From contig NC_088784.1 of the NCBI RefSeq assembly GCF_958450345.1, positions 92,743,947 to 92,807,946 of the forward strand: 64,000 nt of DNA, read 5' to 3'. Below the pieces are notes generated by a model that worked only from the letters and a program-made list of their open reading frames with translations, was not told where the DNA came from and searched no databases. Origin of the DNA: Calliphora vicina (lineage: Eukaryota; Arthropoda; Insecta; Diptera; Calliphoridae). Shown here piece after piece: positions 1-12,526 of the stretch (within the stretch, counting starts at the first letter, position 1; the number at the start of each line of letters is the position of its first letter). The position numbers were made by a program, and so were the translations under genes.

Positions 1-135
1 ATAAACATAGCATACAGAGTAGTATTATTTTAGTACATTTTTTGCTTGAAAAACAATAAAAACCATTGTGAAATATTAGGACATTATGACAATATGACAT
101 GATAAGAGACCTTGTGAATTGACCAATTATGTTAA
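1..135. repeat. Half of the fold-back repeat at the window edge
   Basis: Matches 59135-59250 (CATAGCATACA-AGTAGTATTA, ATATTAGGACATTATGACAA, GAGACCTTGTGAA). The left half would lie outside the window. Confidence 0.65.
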
Positions 136-2280
136 CATTTTATGATTCTGCCTCACTATGTACTGGAAATCTTAACAAATATTGTTAAATTATTCCTAAT
201 TTAAAGCATCTTAAACAAAATTCCTATTGTGGATTTGTCTCTATCCGTTTTCAGTTAAAATTTTCTTTAAAAAACAAAGTTATTTCAACAATTTCTATCT
301 CAACCAACCCCCTTATTAAATACTATCACAATTCTTTTAATCTATTACTACAACTTATTTTATAAAAAAATGTTCTAGTCTGCAGTTACAAGGTGTTTTA
401 TTTTGTTGCAGTTGTTTGTTTAATTTTTTTTTTTTTTCAAAATAAGAATTTAATACATTTTGTTGCCATAATTTGTACTCGTATTGTAGTTTATGTAGGT
501 TTTTTTTTTCTTGTTGCATTTAGTATTTTCTTGTGGTCTACATTTTTTTCTTTGCAAAAGTGAGATCATGATTGAATTATACTTGTGAATGAATAGCAAA
601 ACTTAAAACTAACTTACATGAACATGTTTTTTTTCCATAAAATATAAAGTTTCATTTCAAGTTTTTTTTCTTGTGTATTTCTATAAATATTTATAAGTTT
701 AAGAATATTTTTTATATTATTATGATTTTTTTGTTCAATAGCTAGATATTGTTGTTATTGAAAATTATAAATAAAGGTCGTCAAAGTCTAGGCAAGTATC
801 ATGGAAAATGTGTATTTGTTTTAATAGTCTAATAAATAAAATTCCATTGAAATTATTTTCGGAAATGAATTTTTTAATTTAAGAAAAATTTTCTTAAAGC
901 GGGTTAGCTTAACAAATATGTAATTAAATTGCATAACATTAAGTGTTTGTATTTATATTTGATTCTTAAAAACAATTTAGCCATTTATGTTTGCTGATTT
1001 TGTAAAAAAATAACACTTTGTGTGGCTTTGAATGATGAAATCACTTTAGACCCAAACACTGCTCTAATCTTACGTGTTGCTTAAGAATTTCATACCATTT
1101 TTAATAGTTTGTATTTCCTTTTTTTGCTAATTGCCCGCAATTTGTTAAACTGGCTTTGGCAACTCAGCAAAACGTGCCACAATAGAATCATACTTAAAGT
1201 ATTTTAATTGTTAGTAGGCTTCAATTGAGTAATATGTAAAAAAATTTACAATATATGTATATAATTTATGTGCATATTGTTTTGAAAGAAAAATGTAACA
1301 TATTTTTATAGACAATATGCTAGTATTAAATTATTAGGAATTTAAAAAATGTTTGTAAAAAAAAAATATTTTGTATTCATAAATTCATTTCAAAATTGGT
1401 TACATTCCTACTTGCAATAAAGAATTAAGTAGGAAAAAACAAAAAAAAAAATTGAGCCTTTACTCTTCTGAATTTGATAATATTTGGTATTCAAGCACGC
1501 AGAGAAAAAACATGGTTGTGGTAAACATAATCTAATAGCAACATATTGTGATCATTATTAGGATCATAAAATATCATATTATTATAGTCGTATTATCATT
1601 TTCATAATAAGTTATTAAGTAATCATATTATGATCCAAAGCAATCATAATATAACCCAACGTAATCATAATAATGATCCAATGAATTCATATTATGAACT
1701 AATGGTGTGAAAATAATGAGTATTTTTGTACTCAATACTATCCATTCAGATTTGTATTTTTCATTACAATATGAGAAAAAACTCCAATATATTTCAGTGC
1801 AACTCTGTTTTTGAAATAAGCATTTTTAAATGTTAAATTCAGCTTTTAAAAGTATTGAATAGTATCGAATACCCAAAAAAAATGTAATGAGTAGTCAAAA
1901 GTACCGACATTTTACAACTCTATTATGAACCAATGAAATCAAAATTTAATTTTTATAGGGTTTAGTTTTAATATGCTAAATTCCCAATTAATATATTATT
2001 GATAAATCAACTGAAATTGATTGTTGCTTGCTTTATGAAAACTACACTCAAACTTTACTTGTAAAAATATCATAGATCAGACAAAGACTATTATTAAACG
2101 CTAATGCAAAATGTTTATAGTAACTAAAATATTGTTAAAATTAATTTAAAATAACAATTGTTTGTGTACGACAACAATATATTGTTACAAAGAACACAGT
2201 GTAGTTGAATCATGCCATACAATATTTAAAGTTCTTCTAAATTCGATTAAATTTGGTTCTCTATACGTTCAAAGTTCATA
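136..2280. other. AT-rich noncoding DNA
   Basis: No frame of note. Poly-T/poly-A runs at 421-438 and 1361-1451. 1530-1700 repeats TATTATGATC-like words, and similar words recur at 9150-9300. Nothing else recognised. Confidence 0.5.
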
Positions 2281-2467
2281 TTATAGGGTAAAATGGGTTT
2301 GTGCTGATGTTTGTAACGCCCAAAAATATTAGTCTACCACCCACCTTAAAGTTTACCGATCGACTCAGAATCACTCTCTGAGTCGATTAAACGATGTCCT
2401 TTCGTCTGACTGGCTGGATGTGCGCAAAGTACAGATCGCAGTTTTCAAGATATTTCGATCAAAATTA

Positions 2468-2782
2468 GGGTGGATCGATTTTCTTCACGAAAAATCGTGT
2501 AGCAGAAACGCATTCTACGGAAAATTCTAAAAAATGTTCCTCAAGAAACCATAGGTCTAAAATAAATTCTTATCTTGCGCATTTCGTCTTCTATCCAATG
2601 ATATTTCAATATTTATTTTTTTCCTTAATAGTTTTTTTATTGGATAAAAAATGAAATGCGCAAGATAGGATTTGATTTAAGACCTATGGTTTCTTCGGGA
2701 AACTTTCGTAGCATTTTCCGTAGAATGCGCTTCTGCTATACGATTTTTTAATTTTTGATCGTCCATACAAATCGATCCAGCC
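2468..2782. mobile_element. 315-bp palindromic MITE, mariner-type
   Basis: Inserted in HINE-B copy 1 and flanked by TA on both sides (2466-2467, 2783-2784). The two halves are inverted copies about 140 bp long, starting GGGTGGATCGATTT on the left and its complement ...AAATCGATCCAGCC on the right. The arms share CGCATTCTACGGAAAAT and ACCATAGGTCTAA blocks. TA duplication plus long terminal inverted repeats (TIRs) suggest Tc1/mariner mobilisation. Confidence 0.8.
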
Positions 2783-2892
2783 TAATGTACATACCATTGT
2801 TTCAGCCTATTGAAACTGACTGAAATCTGTCCATTATTTCAGCCAACATCCAAACAAATGTTCTCCCGAAATTGGACTTTATCTGTCATAAC

Positions 2893-4117
2893 CAGTGTTG
2901 CCAGGAGCTGTCAAAAAAAGAAGCTATATTGACTTCAAAAAAAGGCCAGAAAAAGCTAAACCGCGTTAAATAAAGCCGAAAAAAGCTAAAATTTTATAAA
3001 TTAAGAATTTAGATTTATATTTATTTTTAAATAAAAAATTACAAAATATGTTCATAAAATTCGTCTGCATTACTTAAAGGAAGCACTAAAAAGTTAAATC
3101 ATAGATTAACCATGTCAGAAGATGGACATTGTTGGTTTTTTTCACTATCAATATGACATAATATATTTTTTTGGTTTTACTATTTTAAGTATATTATCAA
3201 CGGATAAAAAATCGATTTTGCGAAGAGTTTTCCTATGGTAATCTTTGTCGCAATTGCTCAATTGCTCAATTAGTTTAATTTGCCGTATTATATTTTCATA
3301 ATCTTCACTAATTAAACCGTTCTTTATTTTATCTCTCATTCTTCAAACTTGTATGAAATATGTGGCGAAAACATTAAACAATTTTCAATTGGGGGCGATA
3401 ATGGATCAAATTCCTTGCATTGTATAACAATTTTAAAACACAAACTATGTAGAAGAAATTTTAAATCAGAAATCAGCTTTGTTGTATTCGCTGAATTGCT
3501 TAAAAATGATTTATTTACTTTTTGTACTTTGTGCAATACTGGTTTCAAAAAAAGATGGTATGCCAAATTATAATCAGTATATTAATCACTTAAATGTTTG
3601 GCTTTGTAGCATCGCTAATTCGACGAAATTAAACCAAAATAGGTTTTAACTCGAAGCATAGATCCACAATACGTTTAACAGCCATCGAGTATCACAAGTC
3701 TTCAAGAGTTTGTGGGGCTCTTGTCCATTATATAACGATGAATATAATATGTAATAACAACTTAGACTTGAAAGAGAATTTGCTAGATATTTTAGCTTTC
3801 AGATATAAAATACTCTATATAATTTTGAAGCACTTGATATTGGCAATTGTTATTTGTTCTTTTAATACTGAATACTAAATGAAAAACAGTAATGAATTAA
3901 AATGAAAATGGCTCACAAATATAAATTCAGACATTTTATTTACTCTTTAGTCTCGAAATTTTGGTTTTGGTTTTAGCCCTTTTTAATTTCAAAAAATGCT
4001 ATTTAGAAATTAAAAAAAGACTAGAAAAAAGACACGAAGCTAAAACCAAAATTTCGAGGCTAAATAGTAAATAAAAAGGCTAAATCTAGCCTCAAAAAGG
4101 CTAAACTAGCAACACTG
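2893..4117 (-). mobile_element. hAT transposon, 1225 bp, degenerate
   Basis: Flanked by the 8-bp direct repeat GTCATAAC (2885-2892 and 4118-4125), which joins HINE-B copy 1 seamlessly when the element is removed. Ends are CAGTGTTGCCAGG and complement of CAGTGTTGCTAGT. Both subterminal regions repeat AAGCTAAA / AGGCTAAA. On the minus strand, 3566-3148 holds two adjacent broken frames with hAT transposase C-terminal features (FLKPVLHKVQKVNK; LRKIDFLSVDNILKIVK). Confidence 0.85.
3148..3566 (-). pseudogene. hAT transposase remnant
   Basis: Two overlapping frames (3566-3336 and 3339-3148) together resemble the middle-to-C-terminal part of hAT transposases of the FAM200/ZMYM-like group: a conserved FL-PVL-VQK-NK helix, then N-TKL--DL, then the LRKI-FLS-DN-LK segment. 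A frameshift and the missing remainder mean no active enzyme. It lies within the TSD-bounded element 2893-4117. Confidence 0.6.
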
Positions 4118-4309
4118 GTCATAACTGTTTAATTTATATATACGCAAGTAATTCATGGTGATCGGTCCATAATTAGTCATAGCTCCTACATAAGACCAAC
4201 TTCCAACAAATAAATTAATTAAATAACAAAAAAAAATGTTTGCTCATTTCCTCAGTGTAGGATTTTATATGGTCGTGATTGATCCACCATACTTTCCTAC
4301 TTGTTTAAT

Positions 4310-4994
4310 TATACTCTACACCACCATAGTGGGGAGGGTATAATGCGTTTGTGCAGATGTTTGTTACGCCCAAAAATATCAGTCAAACGAACACCTTAAA
4401 GTATACCGATCGACTTAGAATCACTTTCTGAGTCGATTAAACGATGTCCGTCCGTCCGTCTGGCTGGCTGTCCATGTATACTTTGTGCGCAGAGTACAGG
4501 TCGCAATTTTGCAGATATTTCGATAAAATTTGGTACATATTATTTTTTTGGCCTGTGGACCAAGCCTATTGAAACTGGTTGAAATCGGTCCATTATTTCA
4601 CCTAGCCCCATAAATGTCCTTCCGAAATTGGATTTTATCGGTCATAAATGTTTAATTTATATATGTATCTACACAAATTCCGCTCCGAATAAGTTTTATA
4701 TATACAAAATTCATGTCACCAAATTTTGTTACGATCGGTCCATAATTAGTCATAGCTCCCATATAGACCCGCTTCCGAAAATCACTTTAACATGCATAAA
4801 TAAATCGCTTAAAAATGTTGGTATACACACAAAATTCAACATAGTTAACTTTACTATAGACATAAATCACACGACCTAATTTATAAGGCCCACTTCCGAA
4901 AATCACTCAAAACTATAAATTATTGAAATTTTAAAAGAAAAATGTTTTTGCTCTTTTACTTAGTTTAGGGTATTATATGGTCGAGCTTGACCGA
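4310..4994 (+). mobile_element. HINE-B copy 2, 3' tip lost
   Basis: Starts TATACTCTACACC three bases after the end of copy 1, so the two sit head to tail. It carries GTCCGTCCGTCTGGCTGG and runs to GGTCGAGCTTGACCGA, where a mariner fragment replaces the usual CCATACTTTCTTACTTGTTT end. Confidence 0.8.
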
Positions 4995-5225
4995 GGCAAA
5001 AAACGAATCAAGCCAATATTCAATTCGTTTGGTTGCAAACGTTTTGAAATTGCTGCTTGAGTAGCTCCGAATGATTTTTCACGCTCCTGTTGAGTTTGAC
5101 ATCTATCTTCATGGAGTAATATCTCCAATTCTCGGCCTTCAAACTTTTTTGGCTGGCCTGGGCGATATTTGTCGTTTGTGCCAAAAACAAAACAAACAAA
5201 AAATAGTAATAGCAGTTCAACCAAA
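4995..5225 (-). pseudogene. mariner transposase N-terminal fragment
   Basis: The minus-strand frame includes PGQPKKFEGRELEILLHED, CQTQQERE and ATQAAISKRLQ, the paired helix-turn-helix DNA-binding region of DD34D mariner transposases. The catalytic domain is absent. A related, longer copy is at 38445-39475. Confidence 0.75.
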
Positions 5226-5503
5226 AAAAAATACGAAAATTCTAATTTTCTTTAATTTGAAATTTGAAACGTTTTTTTGGACTTTTAAAAGATATTTTTT
5301 GAAAACTTCTTTCATAAGATGTTTGTATATATTGTTTAAGTAACAGGAAGACTTTGAATAAAATCCGTTGTAAATAAGGTATGATATTATAAAAAAACTG
5401 CCTAGGTATGGTCGATTTTTTAAATTGAAATTCCTATAACTCGCGACCTATATAAGATAAATAATCGAGGGCTTTATGAATGTATTTGGTTACAAAGCAT
5501 TTG

Positions 5504-6070
5504 TATACCCTTCACCATGGGTGGCAAGGGTATACATATATAAATTTGTCATTCCGTTTGTAATATCTATATATTTCATTTGCGACCCCACAAAGTATAT
5601 ATAATCTGTATCGTTATAGATAGCGAAGTCGATAGCCATGTCCGTCTGTATGTTGAAATCAAGTTTCCATATACCTCAAATAACTTACATACATGATTCA
5701 TACATCAATATATCGGGAATTCTCGACAAATAGCTGAGATATAAGGAAAAAACCGGGATAACCTCGATTTTTGGCCTATTTTAGATCTATATATGGATTA
5801 CTAAGTAATTAATATAGACAATATGGATATCCATTGATAGGTATTTCAAATTGCATTGCAAAGATGTATATAAGGCTACAGTAAGTTGGACGTATAATGG
5901 GTTAAAATCGGGAAAAATATTTTTTAACCCGAATTTTTTTTTCAACAAAAAAAAAATTTTTTTTTCAATAAATTTAAAATTAAAAATAAAAATTAAAACA
6001 AAATTTGAAAAAACTTTTTTTAAATAAATTAGAAAACAATTTCGAAAATAAAAAAAAAAATTTAAATTTT
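5504..6070 (+). mobile_element. HINE-A copy, 3' truncated
   Basis: Starts TATACCCTTCACC, with ATTCCGTTTGTAAT, CAAAGTATATATA and CATGTCCGTCTGTATG, then the family's TCATTAATATAGACAATATGG-like core and an A/T homopolymer mess. The 3' subterminal repeat and hairpin are missing. Confidence 0.75.
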
Positions 6071-7849
6071 TTTGGCTGTGGAATGTTGCTATTAAAAATC
6101 TAAAAACTATTTTTTAAGTACTGAAAACTTGAATTTGTAAGAAATAATATGAGGCCAAATTTGTCATCAAAAGGAGATATAAACGAAAATATTACTCCAT
6201 AATATTGTTTTTCAAACAAATGTTTCGATATAGCTCTATAATACTCAAACTTGTTATTGTTATTCATTTTGAAATTTAATCAAAAAAATATTTCCTTTCG
6301 GAAAAGACATCATTTTTTTTTAAGTTTCATGCTGAAGAATAGACCAATGTGTAATCAAATCCTAGACAATTCTATAAAAGTAAGCCTCTATAGAGATAAT
6401 TATCTTTATATAATAAAAAAATACTTAATGACTTAATTAAAATTAATACATATTTTAGCTTAATAATTTAAAGTGGGACAAAACAAAGTCATACAATTTT
6501 CATATAAATAAAAAATTTTCAATAAATCACATATGTTATTATAAAAATATTTAGCAATTTGTTAACCAACCCAATAATTTATTACTTTAATAAAACGAAA
6601 CAAAAACTCTCAAAATTTGTTTAAAAGGCAATTAATTTTCTCTTATTAGATCAACTATTTCAAAAAAACTTCCTTGAAAAATGCGTGAGATTTTAATCAG
6701 TTTAAATGCCTTCAAACAAACATGCAAATTCGAAAACAAAATAAATGCAATCAAATGGAGCAGTCACAGCAAAAGCATATACATAAAAATAGCTAAAACC
6801 TGACAAAAATTGTGAATAGATTTCACAATTTAGTTTTGGTAAATTGTGGAAAAAAAAGTACAAAATCATTTAATAACTATTTATTTATTTGATTTGCTAA
6901 TTTGTAGCAATTTACCAAACATATTTAAACCAAGTCATAAAATAATGACTGAAACATTTTATGCAGACGAAATAATAAAAAAAGTATTGCTGGACAAAGT
7001 GTTTGATTATTTTTAGAGAAAAAAAATTTTAGTCCCCGGGTTTGTTTTAATACAGACTTTAGACGCATTAATTATCGAATGCGTAACAACTTAAACGTGA
7101 ATTGCATTTATATAGATTTAAACTAAAAACTGAAATGTTTTATTTATCTTAAATTACCATCTTATTAAATGGAAATTGAAAGTGTAAAATAAAAATACCA
7201 AAAACAAACAGAAAATAACTATGTAGAGTAGTTATTGCAATTTTATTAAAAACATTAAAAACGTGTGTCTTGTTCAGATTTTTTGGTCACATACAAAAAT
7301 TAAGCAATTTTCGACAAATATTTATTGACAGCTTGTCAGGTGTACGGAATTGAACGCATGACACAAAACAAAATAATCAAAATAAAAACAAAAGATTTAA
7401 ACACAAAACTTTAATTTACTTAGATTTCATGCCTTGAACCATTTTAAATAAATTTTAAATTTATGTAGTTAGTTGTTTTTAAGAGAATATGTTCAAAAGC
7501 TAAAAAATTAACCTTGATTTTTATTTAAAGGATTGATTTAAATTTCAATAATGTAATTTCGTATGCCATGTCTTAACTTTATATTAGAGGAAAAAACACA
7601 ATATTTAATTTAAACAAACTAAAAATACTATAAATAATGCACTAAAACAAAATTGAAGAATTTGTGTTTTGAAAAAAATAACTTTAAAACCATTTAGTTT
7701 TAAAGAATTTCAGTTAGTCTTTGTAGAGTTGTTGACTAAATAATATTGAATAGAGTAAATAAAAGAAATAAACAAATAAGTAAAGTGTTTTTTAATACTT
7801 ATTTTATTAATATTAAATATTAATTAAAATTTTTATTTTCTTTTTTTAG
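6071..7849. other. AT-rich noncoding DNA
   Basis: No repeat or gene recognised; short frames only, consistent with chance in AT-rich DNA. Could be intronic if the candidate exon at 7850 is real. Confidence 0.4.
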
Positions 7850-7898
7850 TATTTTATTATATCGATTCACTGTGCTGTTTGTGTAAACCTAACAAGAG
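7850..7898 (+). other. Candidate 49-bp noncoding exon
   Basis: A T-rich tract ending TTTTTTTAG at 7849 and a donor GAG|GTAAGAG at 7898-7905 bracket 49 bases. It could be another far-upstream exon of a plus-strand gene that would contain the minus-strand IR genes in its intron. Weak; based only on splice-signal look. Confidence 0.2.
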
Positions 7899-8124
7899 GT
7901 AAGAGAACTTTAAATAAATTTTGTTTGTTTATTTTATATTTTTTAAACAAAATATAGAATTGAAAGTTAGAAGTGAAAGATTCTAAAGAATTAATTTTTA
8001 ATTAAATTTTTAAAATCAAATTTTATTTTATCTTTAAACCATTACATTAAAAAATTTATAGCCTTAATTCCGAAGTACTTCAAAAATGTATTCTTTATAG
8101 AATAAATTTCTTATTTTTTTAATA

Positions 8125-8690
8125 ATTGTCATTCCGTCTACAACACATCGGAATTTTAATCTCCGACCCACAAAACTATATATATTCTGGGTCCTCATAG
8201 GATTCTAAGATGATACAGCTATATTTTTTCGTCTGTCTGTCCGTCTTTCTCTATATATTGAAAACTCGATAGGGACCAAAACGAAATGAACAAATTCTCT
8301 CTCTTGTCCCCACCGAATACTGTTTGAGCAGTCATAAATATATTCATTATGCGATAATCCTGATAAAATGTTTCAAAAATTAGTTCTAAGTACTCTGTAA
8401 TTATAGTGTAAAGTATGGAGAAGATCCTGCAACATTTTTCCTAGTCCCCATACGAGCTCAACATTAGAAAATTACTTGAACATTCATAATGTCTAGTAAT
8501 AATTAATAACGTGCTGAAATTGGACTTTTGTGAGGATCGGTTCATAATTGAGGATCAGTTCTCATAATCTCTATATGAGAAAAATATTTTATTGTCAATA
8601 AATAATTGAAATACCAACATATTGATATTGTGTATACAAGATTCTACACCGCCGAATATAATGCGGTTTTGGCTAAGATATGTATCTGAA
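8125..8690 (+). mobile_element. Third HINE-like family, copy 1
   Basis: Shares the general plan of HINE-A (ATTCCGTCTACAA, TATATATTCTGGGTCC, GTCTGTCTGTCCGTCTT) but has a different body also present at 26278-26640. It ends ACAAGATTCTACACCGCCGAATATAATG, comparable to the HINE-A 3' hairpin. Confidence 0.6.
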
Positions 8691-8699
8691 TTTTTTATA

Positions 8700-9090
8700 T
8701 GATTTTGAAATAGTAGTTGGTCGGGGCCCAGTCTGGACTATAAAACGGGTGCGACAAAACTTCTTAACAACTTCATTATTAATACTTTTTAACTGGTATT
8801 GCAACATGGAATAATACGGCTTCATGTCTGGCCACATAATCTGGGCCTTTTTCGTCCAATGCTCGCTTCAAACGAATCGGTTGTGTTCGTTACAGGTTCT
8901 CTGTGATGGTCTGGTCAGATTTCAGCAGCTCATTATATATAGGTGATTTTTGCTCCCACCAAATGTAGACAATTACCTTAGCTCCATGGATATCTGGTTT
9001 TGGTATCGATTCGAATTCTTTTCAGCGCTTCGCATACCATGGAAAACCCTAAGCTTTTGTGAGCATTCGGTGTGATTCAGCGGCACTTTT
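8700..9090 (-). pseudogene. mariner transposase catalytic-region fragment
   Basis: Minus-strand reading shows IWWEQKSPIYNELLKSDQ, TQPIRLKRALDEKGP and ARHEAVLF, the middle of a DD34D mariner transposase. Homologous DNA occurs at 38690-39010. Frameshifts and stops break the frame. Confidence 0.7.
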
Positions 9091-9309
9091 TTTCAAATTA
9101 AAGAAACAAAACTTAAATCATATGCTTTGTTAATATTCACATCATTGCAGTAGTCATATACTATATGATTGTATTAATTAAATAGTTTGTGGCAACCATT
9201 TTTATGATGTAATATTTCGCCATATTATGTTGTTCTCGAATTATGGTTATCATACTCTTATCTTATCATATTATGATATCGAGCCCTAAGCACCAAATTA
9301 TCATAAGCG

Positions 9310-11104
9310 ACATTTTCTCAATTTTTTTTAATACTGAAATTAAAATTTTATGATATTTTAGAGTTCTCAGAATTGTTAACTTTAAAATTAAAGGGAGTAA
9401 GATTTTATCGTAAGTCAATGTTTACATTTTTTTAGTTAATGAATTTTATCGTAAGCGCCACCAAAAAGAGGGAAATAATTCTGTAACTTCTAAACAATTA
9501 GTCCGGTTTGAATTAAATTTCACATGCGTAAAGAGGAAGTGTTTTCGGGTTTTGAAAATGAACCTCATTAGCCCACCAGGGGCGAGGACGGGGATCACCA
9601 AATTAGCATACCTCGGGTATGTTACATTTTTAAAACGATCCTATTTCTTTTGCGCTGATTTCACAATAGAATCTCCTTGTCGAGCTATTACTTGTCGTAG
9701 CTATCAATTATCTTTTATAGATTAGGAGGTATTTGCATTTGAAATTTTCAACATTTTTATTCACCCTACTCCAGCGGGTCCAAATATTTCCCGATTTTCT
9801 CAATATTTCTTATATGTATTGGACTAACATATAATATATATGCCAAACAAAGAATTGTTTAAAAATCGTGACTGACTCCAAAATTATCTGCATTTGAATT
9901 TAAAAATTTAAAACAGGCGATTTTTCTCTATTTTTTGGGGGAAAAAATACTTTTATTCTTTTTAATTTTGTATATAAAATTCAACTTCAGGGCAAAAATT
10001 CTGAAATAGTCGATATCAAAATATAGTAACTCATTTTATATTGTCCAATATTTTATCAATTATTTTGTAAAGGGTTCCGATAACCTCGACCCTGATATGG
10101 ATATTATAGCCAAAAAACTTAAAAATCACATTTTTTGGATTTTTCCATACTTTTTTGAGAATTGCGGGATTTCTGATAACAAATTTAAAAATTTGTTTTT
10201 ATTTTTCCATTTTCAATAGAAATATCTATGTAACTGTAAAATCTCTTTAAAAAATATTCATATGTAAATAAAAATTTAATTTCAATTTGAAAAATTTTTA
10301 TCTTCGCAAAAATTCCAAAAAAAATATTTTTTGTCATATTTTTCAAAAAGTATTCCATGTATTTTTGAATTTTCAAAAGTTATATATAGTTTTGAAGAAT
10401 AGATGAAATTCCCTATCCACTGATATATAACATATCTACATTTTGTTTTTTACGTGGCAAATTAATTAGGGAAAACTTAACATCTCCATTCAAAACAAAA
10501 AAGCCTTTAAATGAAGCTAAATAATTTTTGTTGGAAATTCGACCTAAAGACGAATCATTTATAGCGTCGGATTGTACTCATTAGCTAGGTATAGTCAATA
10601 AGTTGTGGTACTTATTAGCTAGTCATAGACAATGTGTGGTGGTTACCTGGCTTGGACTGCCCAACCTCACGGTGTTCACAATACTGGATAGAATCAATGC
10701 GTTTATCACCACCATTGTGTGACGTACAGGGAACACAAAATTGGCAACTTTTCATACATTTACTACACAGATCAATGTACCAAAACCTTGCTGGGGATAT
10801 CTAATCTTTACTGTCGTAGCTAGCTGGTTAATCAGCAGAGCCCGGGACAAATTTCAAAGCAGCAAGATCTAGCCTGGTAATCCAGTCCGATATACATATG
10901 ATCTCTGACTTCAAAAGCTCTCGACCGATAAAGGTCAAAGTGTGTGTTTCTGACACCAAACACAATAGAACTCGACCAAGAACCAAGTCTAACGATCAGC
11001 ATATTATGAATGCCACCACTCCAATACGTTTCCGAGCACTCCGCTAATCGCTATCTGCTTCTTTCAATGGCTTTGTTGATTTGGCAACAACATTTAGTAG
11101 ATAC
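9310..11104. other. Repeat-like DNA; 10570-11100 less AT-rich
   Basis: 9480-9780 and 10000-10100 show weak similarity to 16860-17060 and 26760-27600 (an old dispersed repeat). 10570-11100 and 12358-12518 have clearly higher GC than their surroundings and may be one decayed coding unit, split by the element at 11105; I could not identify it. Confidence 0.35.
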
Positions 11105-12357
11105 TAGGGTATTCAATTAATCGGGTTTCTGGTTTAATCGGTTAATCGAGCAAATAATTAATCCGGGTTAAGATTTAATTGGATAATAATCGGTTAATTT
11201 TTAATTAATCGATTAACCAAATAACTTCTATTTAAATTTTAAACTGAAAATATATCCAAGAATTTTCTGTACTTAAATACAAAATAGACAAAACATAGCA
11301 ATTCAACCAAAAAGTAATTAATTTCCATTAGTTTTAATAAAACTCGACTTGGAAAAAACTCTCTAGCTGTCTGTAGATGTTAGTGAAATCGAAAGTAAGG
11401 CATGGTAAAGAATATCCAATATCTTAGTTATTTTTTTCTAAGCATATAAAATCTCCATTATAACATTGAAGTCCTTTTTGGATTTTTTAGATTTTAAACA
11501 CATTTAATAATTTCGTTAATTGAGGAGCCGCAGAACAAAAGATACTTTTTCGCACATTTCAAATTTTTGGGAAATTGAGTTTTATTTATTTCGCCCCCTT
11601 AAAAAACTGCATGAACCTGGAAATAGTAAGAAGTTTCTTACTTATCAATAGATACATCTAACTGTCATAAGTCACCACATTAAATGTTAAGGATGTTTGA
11701 TATAAAACCATTTTAATATCGGAAAAAGAAACTCTTGTTAAAAAATAAAGAAAAAAAACGTACGTTTTGTTAAAAACTAAATTAAAAAGTATGTTTTTTA
11801 TGCGTTTTTTTAACGATATTTTAAATGAATATTTTTAATCCTGAAACAAATTACACATTGAAATTAAATAATTTTTTTTTCGTTTTTACTAGTGTTGTAC
11901 GTTTTGTTACGAACAAATTTTTTTAGAACCCATTTACTTAGTAAAAAAATTTTAGATTTCAACCGAAATATTATAAAAATACAAAAAAAACAATTTTGGA
12001 AAAGATGCGAAAAAGTACCTTTTGTTCTGCTCCTGAATTTCTGATAAAAACTTATTTCCGTAGTGTCTCCGTGTTTCGTCTATTATCATGCTCCCAACTG
12101 ACAAAATTAATATGTCAGTTTTTATACTCACTAAACATGATTATTGGATGTTCGAACAAATATGTAATTTTACTTTGACATTTGAATTAAAATGGAAAAA
12201 TAAATACAAAAAAATATGTTAAAGTGCAAAAAAAGAAATTTCGGTTAATCGACACAAATTAATCGGTTTATTTGTTATTTGAAAATCGGAAATTTTGAAT
12301 TATTCGAACAGTTAACCGACAAAAATTAATCAGTTAACCGATTCACGATAAAGGTTC
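11105..12357. repeat. Element with TTAATCGGTTAATCG-rich ends
   Basis: Begins TAGGGTATTCAATTAATCGG and ends CGATAAAGGTTCTA. Both ends are packed with AATCGGTTAA-type motifs, like other TAG-ended hAT elements. Inside is an inverted repeat (about 11513-11575 against 11994-12046, sharing AGAACAAAAG-TACTTTTTCGCA). No target-site duplication could be found, so the hAT call is tentative. Confidence 0.45.
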
Positions 12358-12526
12358 TAGTCAGCCGCAGAGTTTATCCGGTCGAACCCTCTATTAAAAG
12401 CCTCCTCCATTAACAGTCATATCCCAAAGATACAAGACAGCTCTGTGGTAAAGAAGATTTCAAAGGAAGCAGACCTTTGAAGAACTTGGACAGACCACCA
12501 GATGGAAACAACAACTGCATCACAAT

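Larger units (their letters stand above)
2281..4306 (+). mobile_element. HINE-B copy 1, split by two insertions
   Basis: Copy of a family also at 4310, 30223, 49131 and 55660. It starts with a GGGTA-type subterminal repeat and the phrase CGTTTGTGCAGATGTTTGTAA, passes a GTCC/GTCT-rich stretch, and ends CCATACTTTCCTACTTGTTT. It is interrupted by a MITE (2468-2782) and a hAT element (2893-4117). Architecture matches Helentron-derived short elements (DINE-1/mini-me type); no protein is encoded. Confidence 0.8.

Noticed and set aside
12380..12392. tRNA T-loop-like GGTCGAACCC
   Set aside because: No matching anticodon or acceptor stems nearby, and the loop departs from GGTTCGA.
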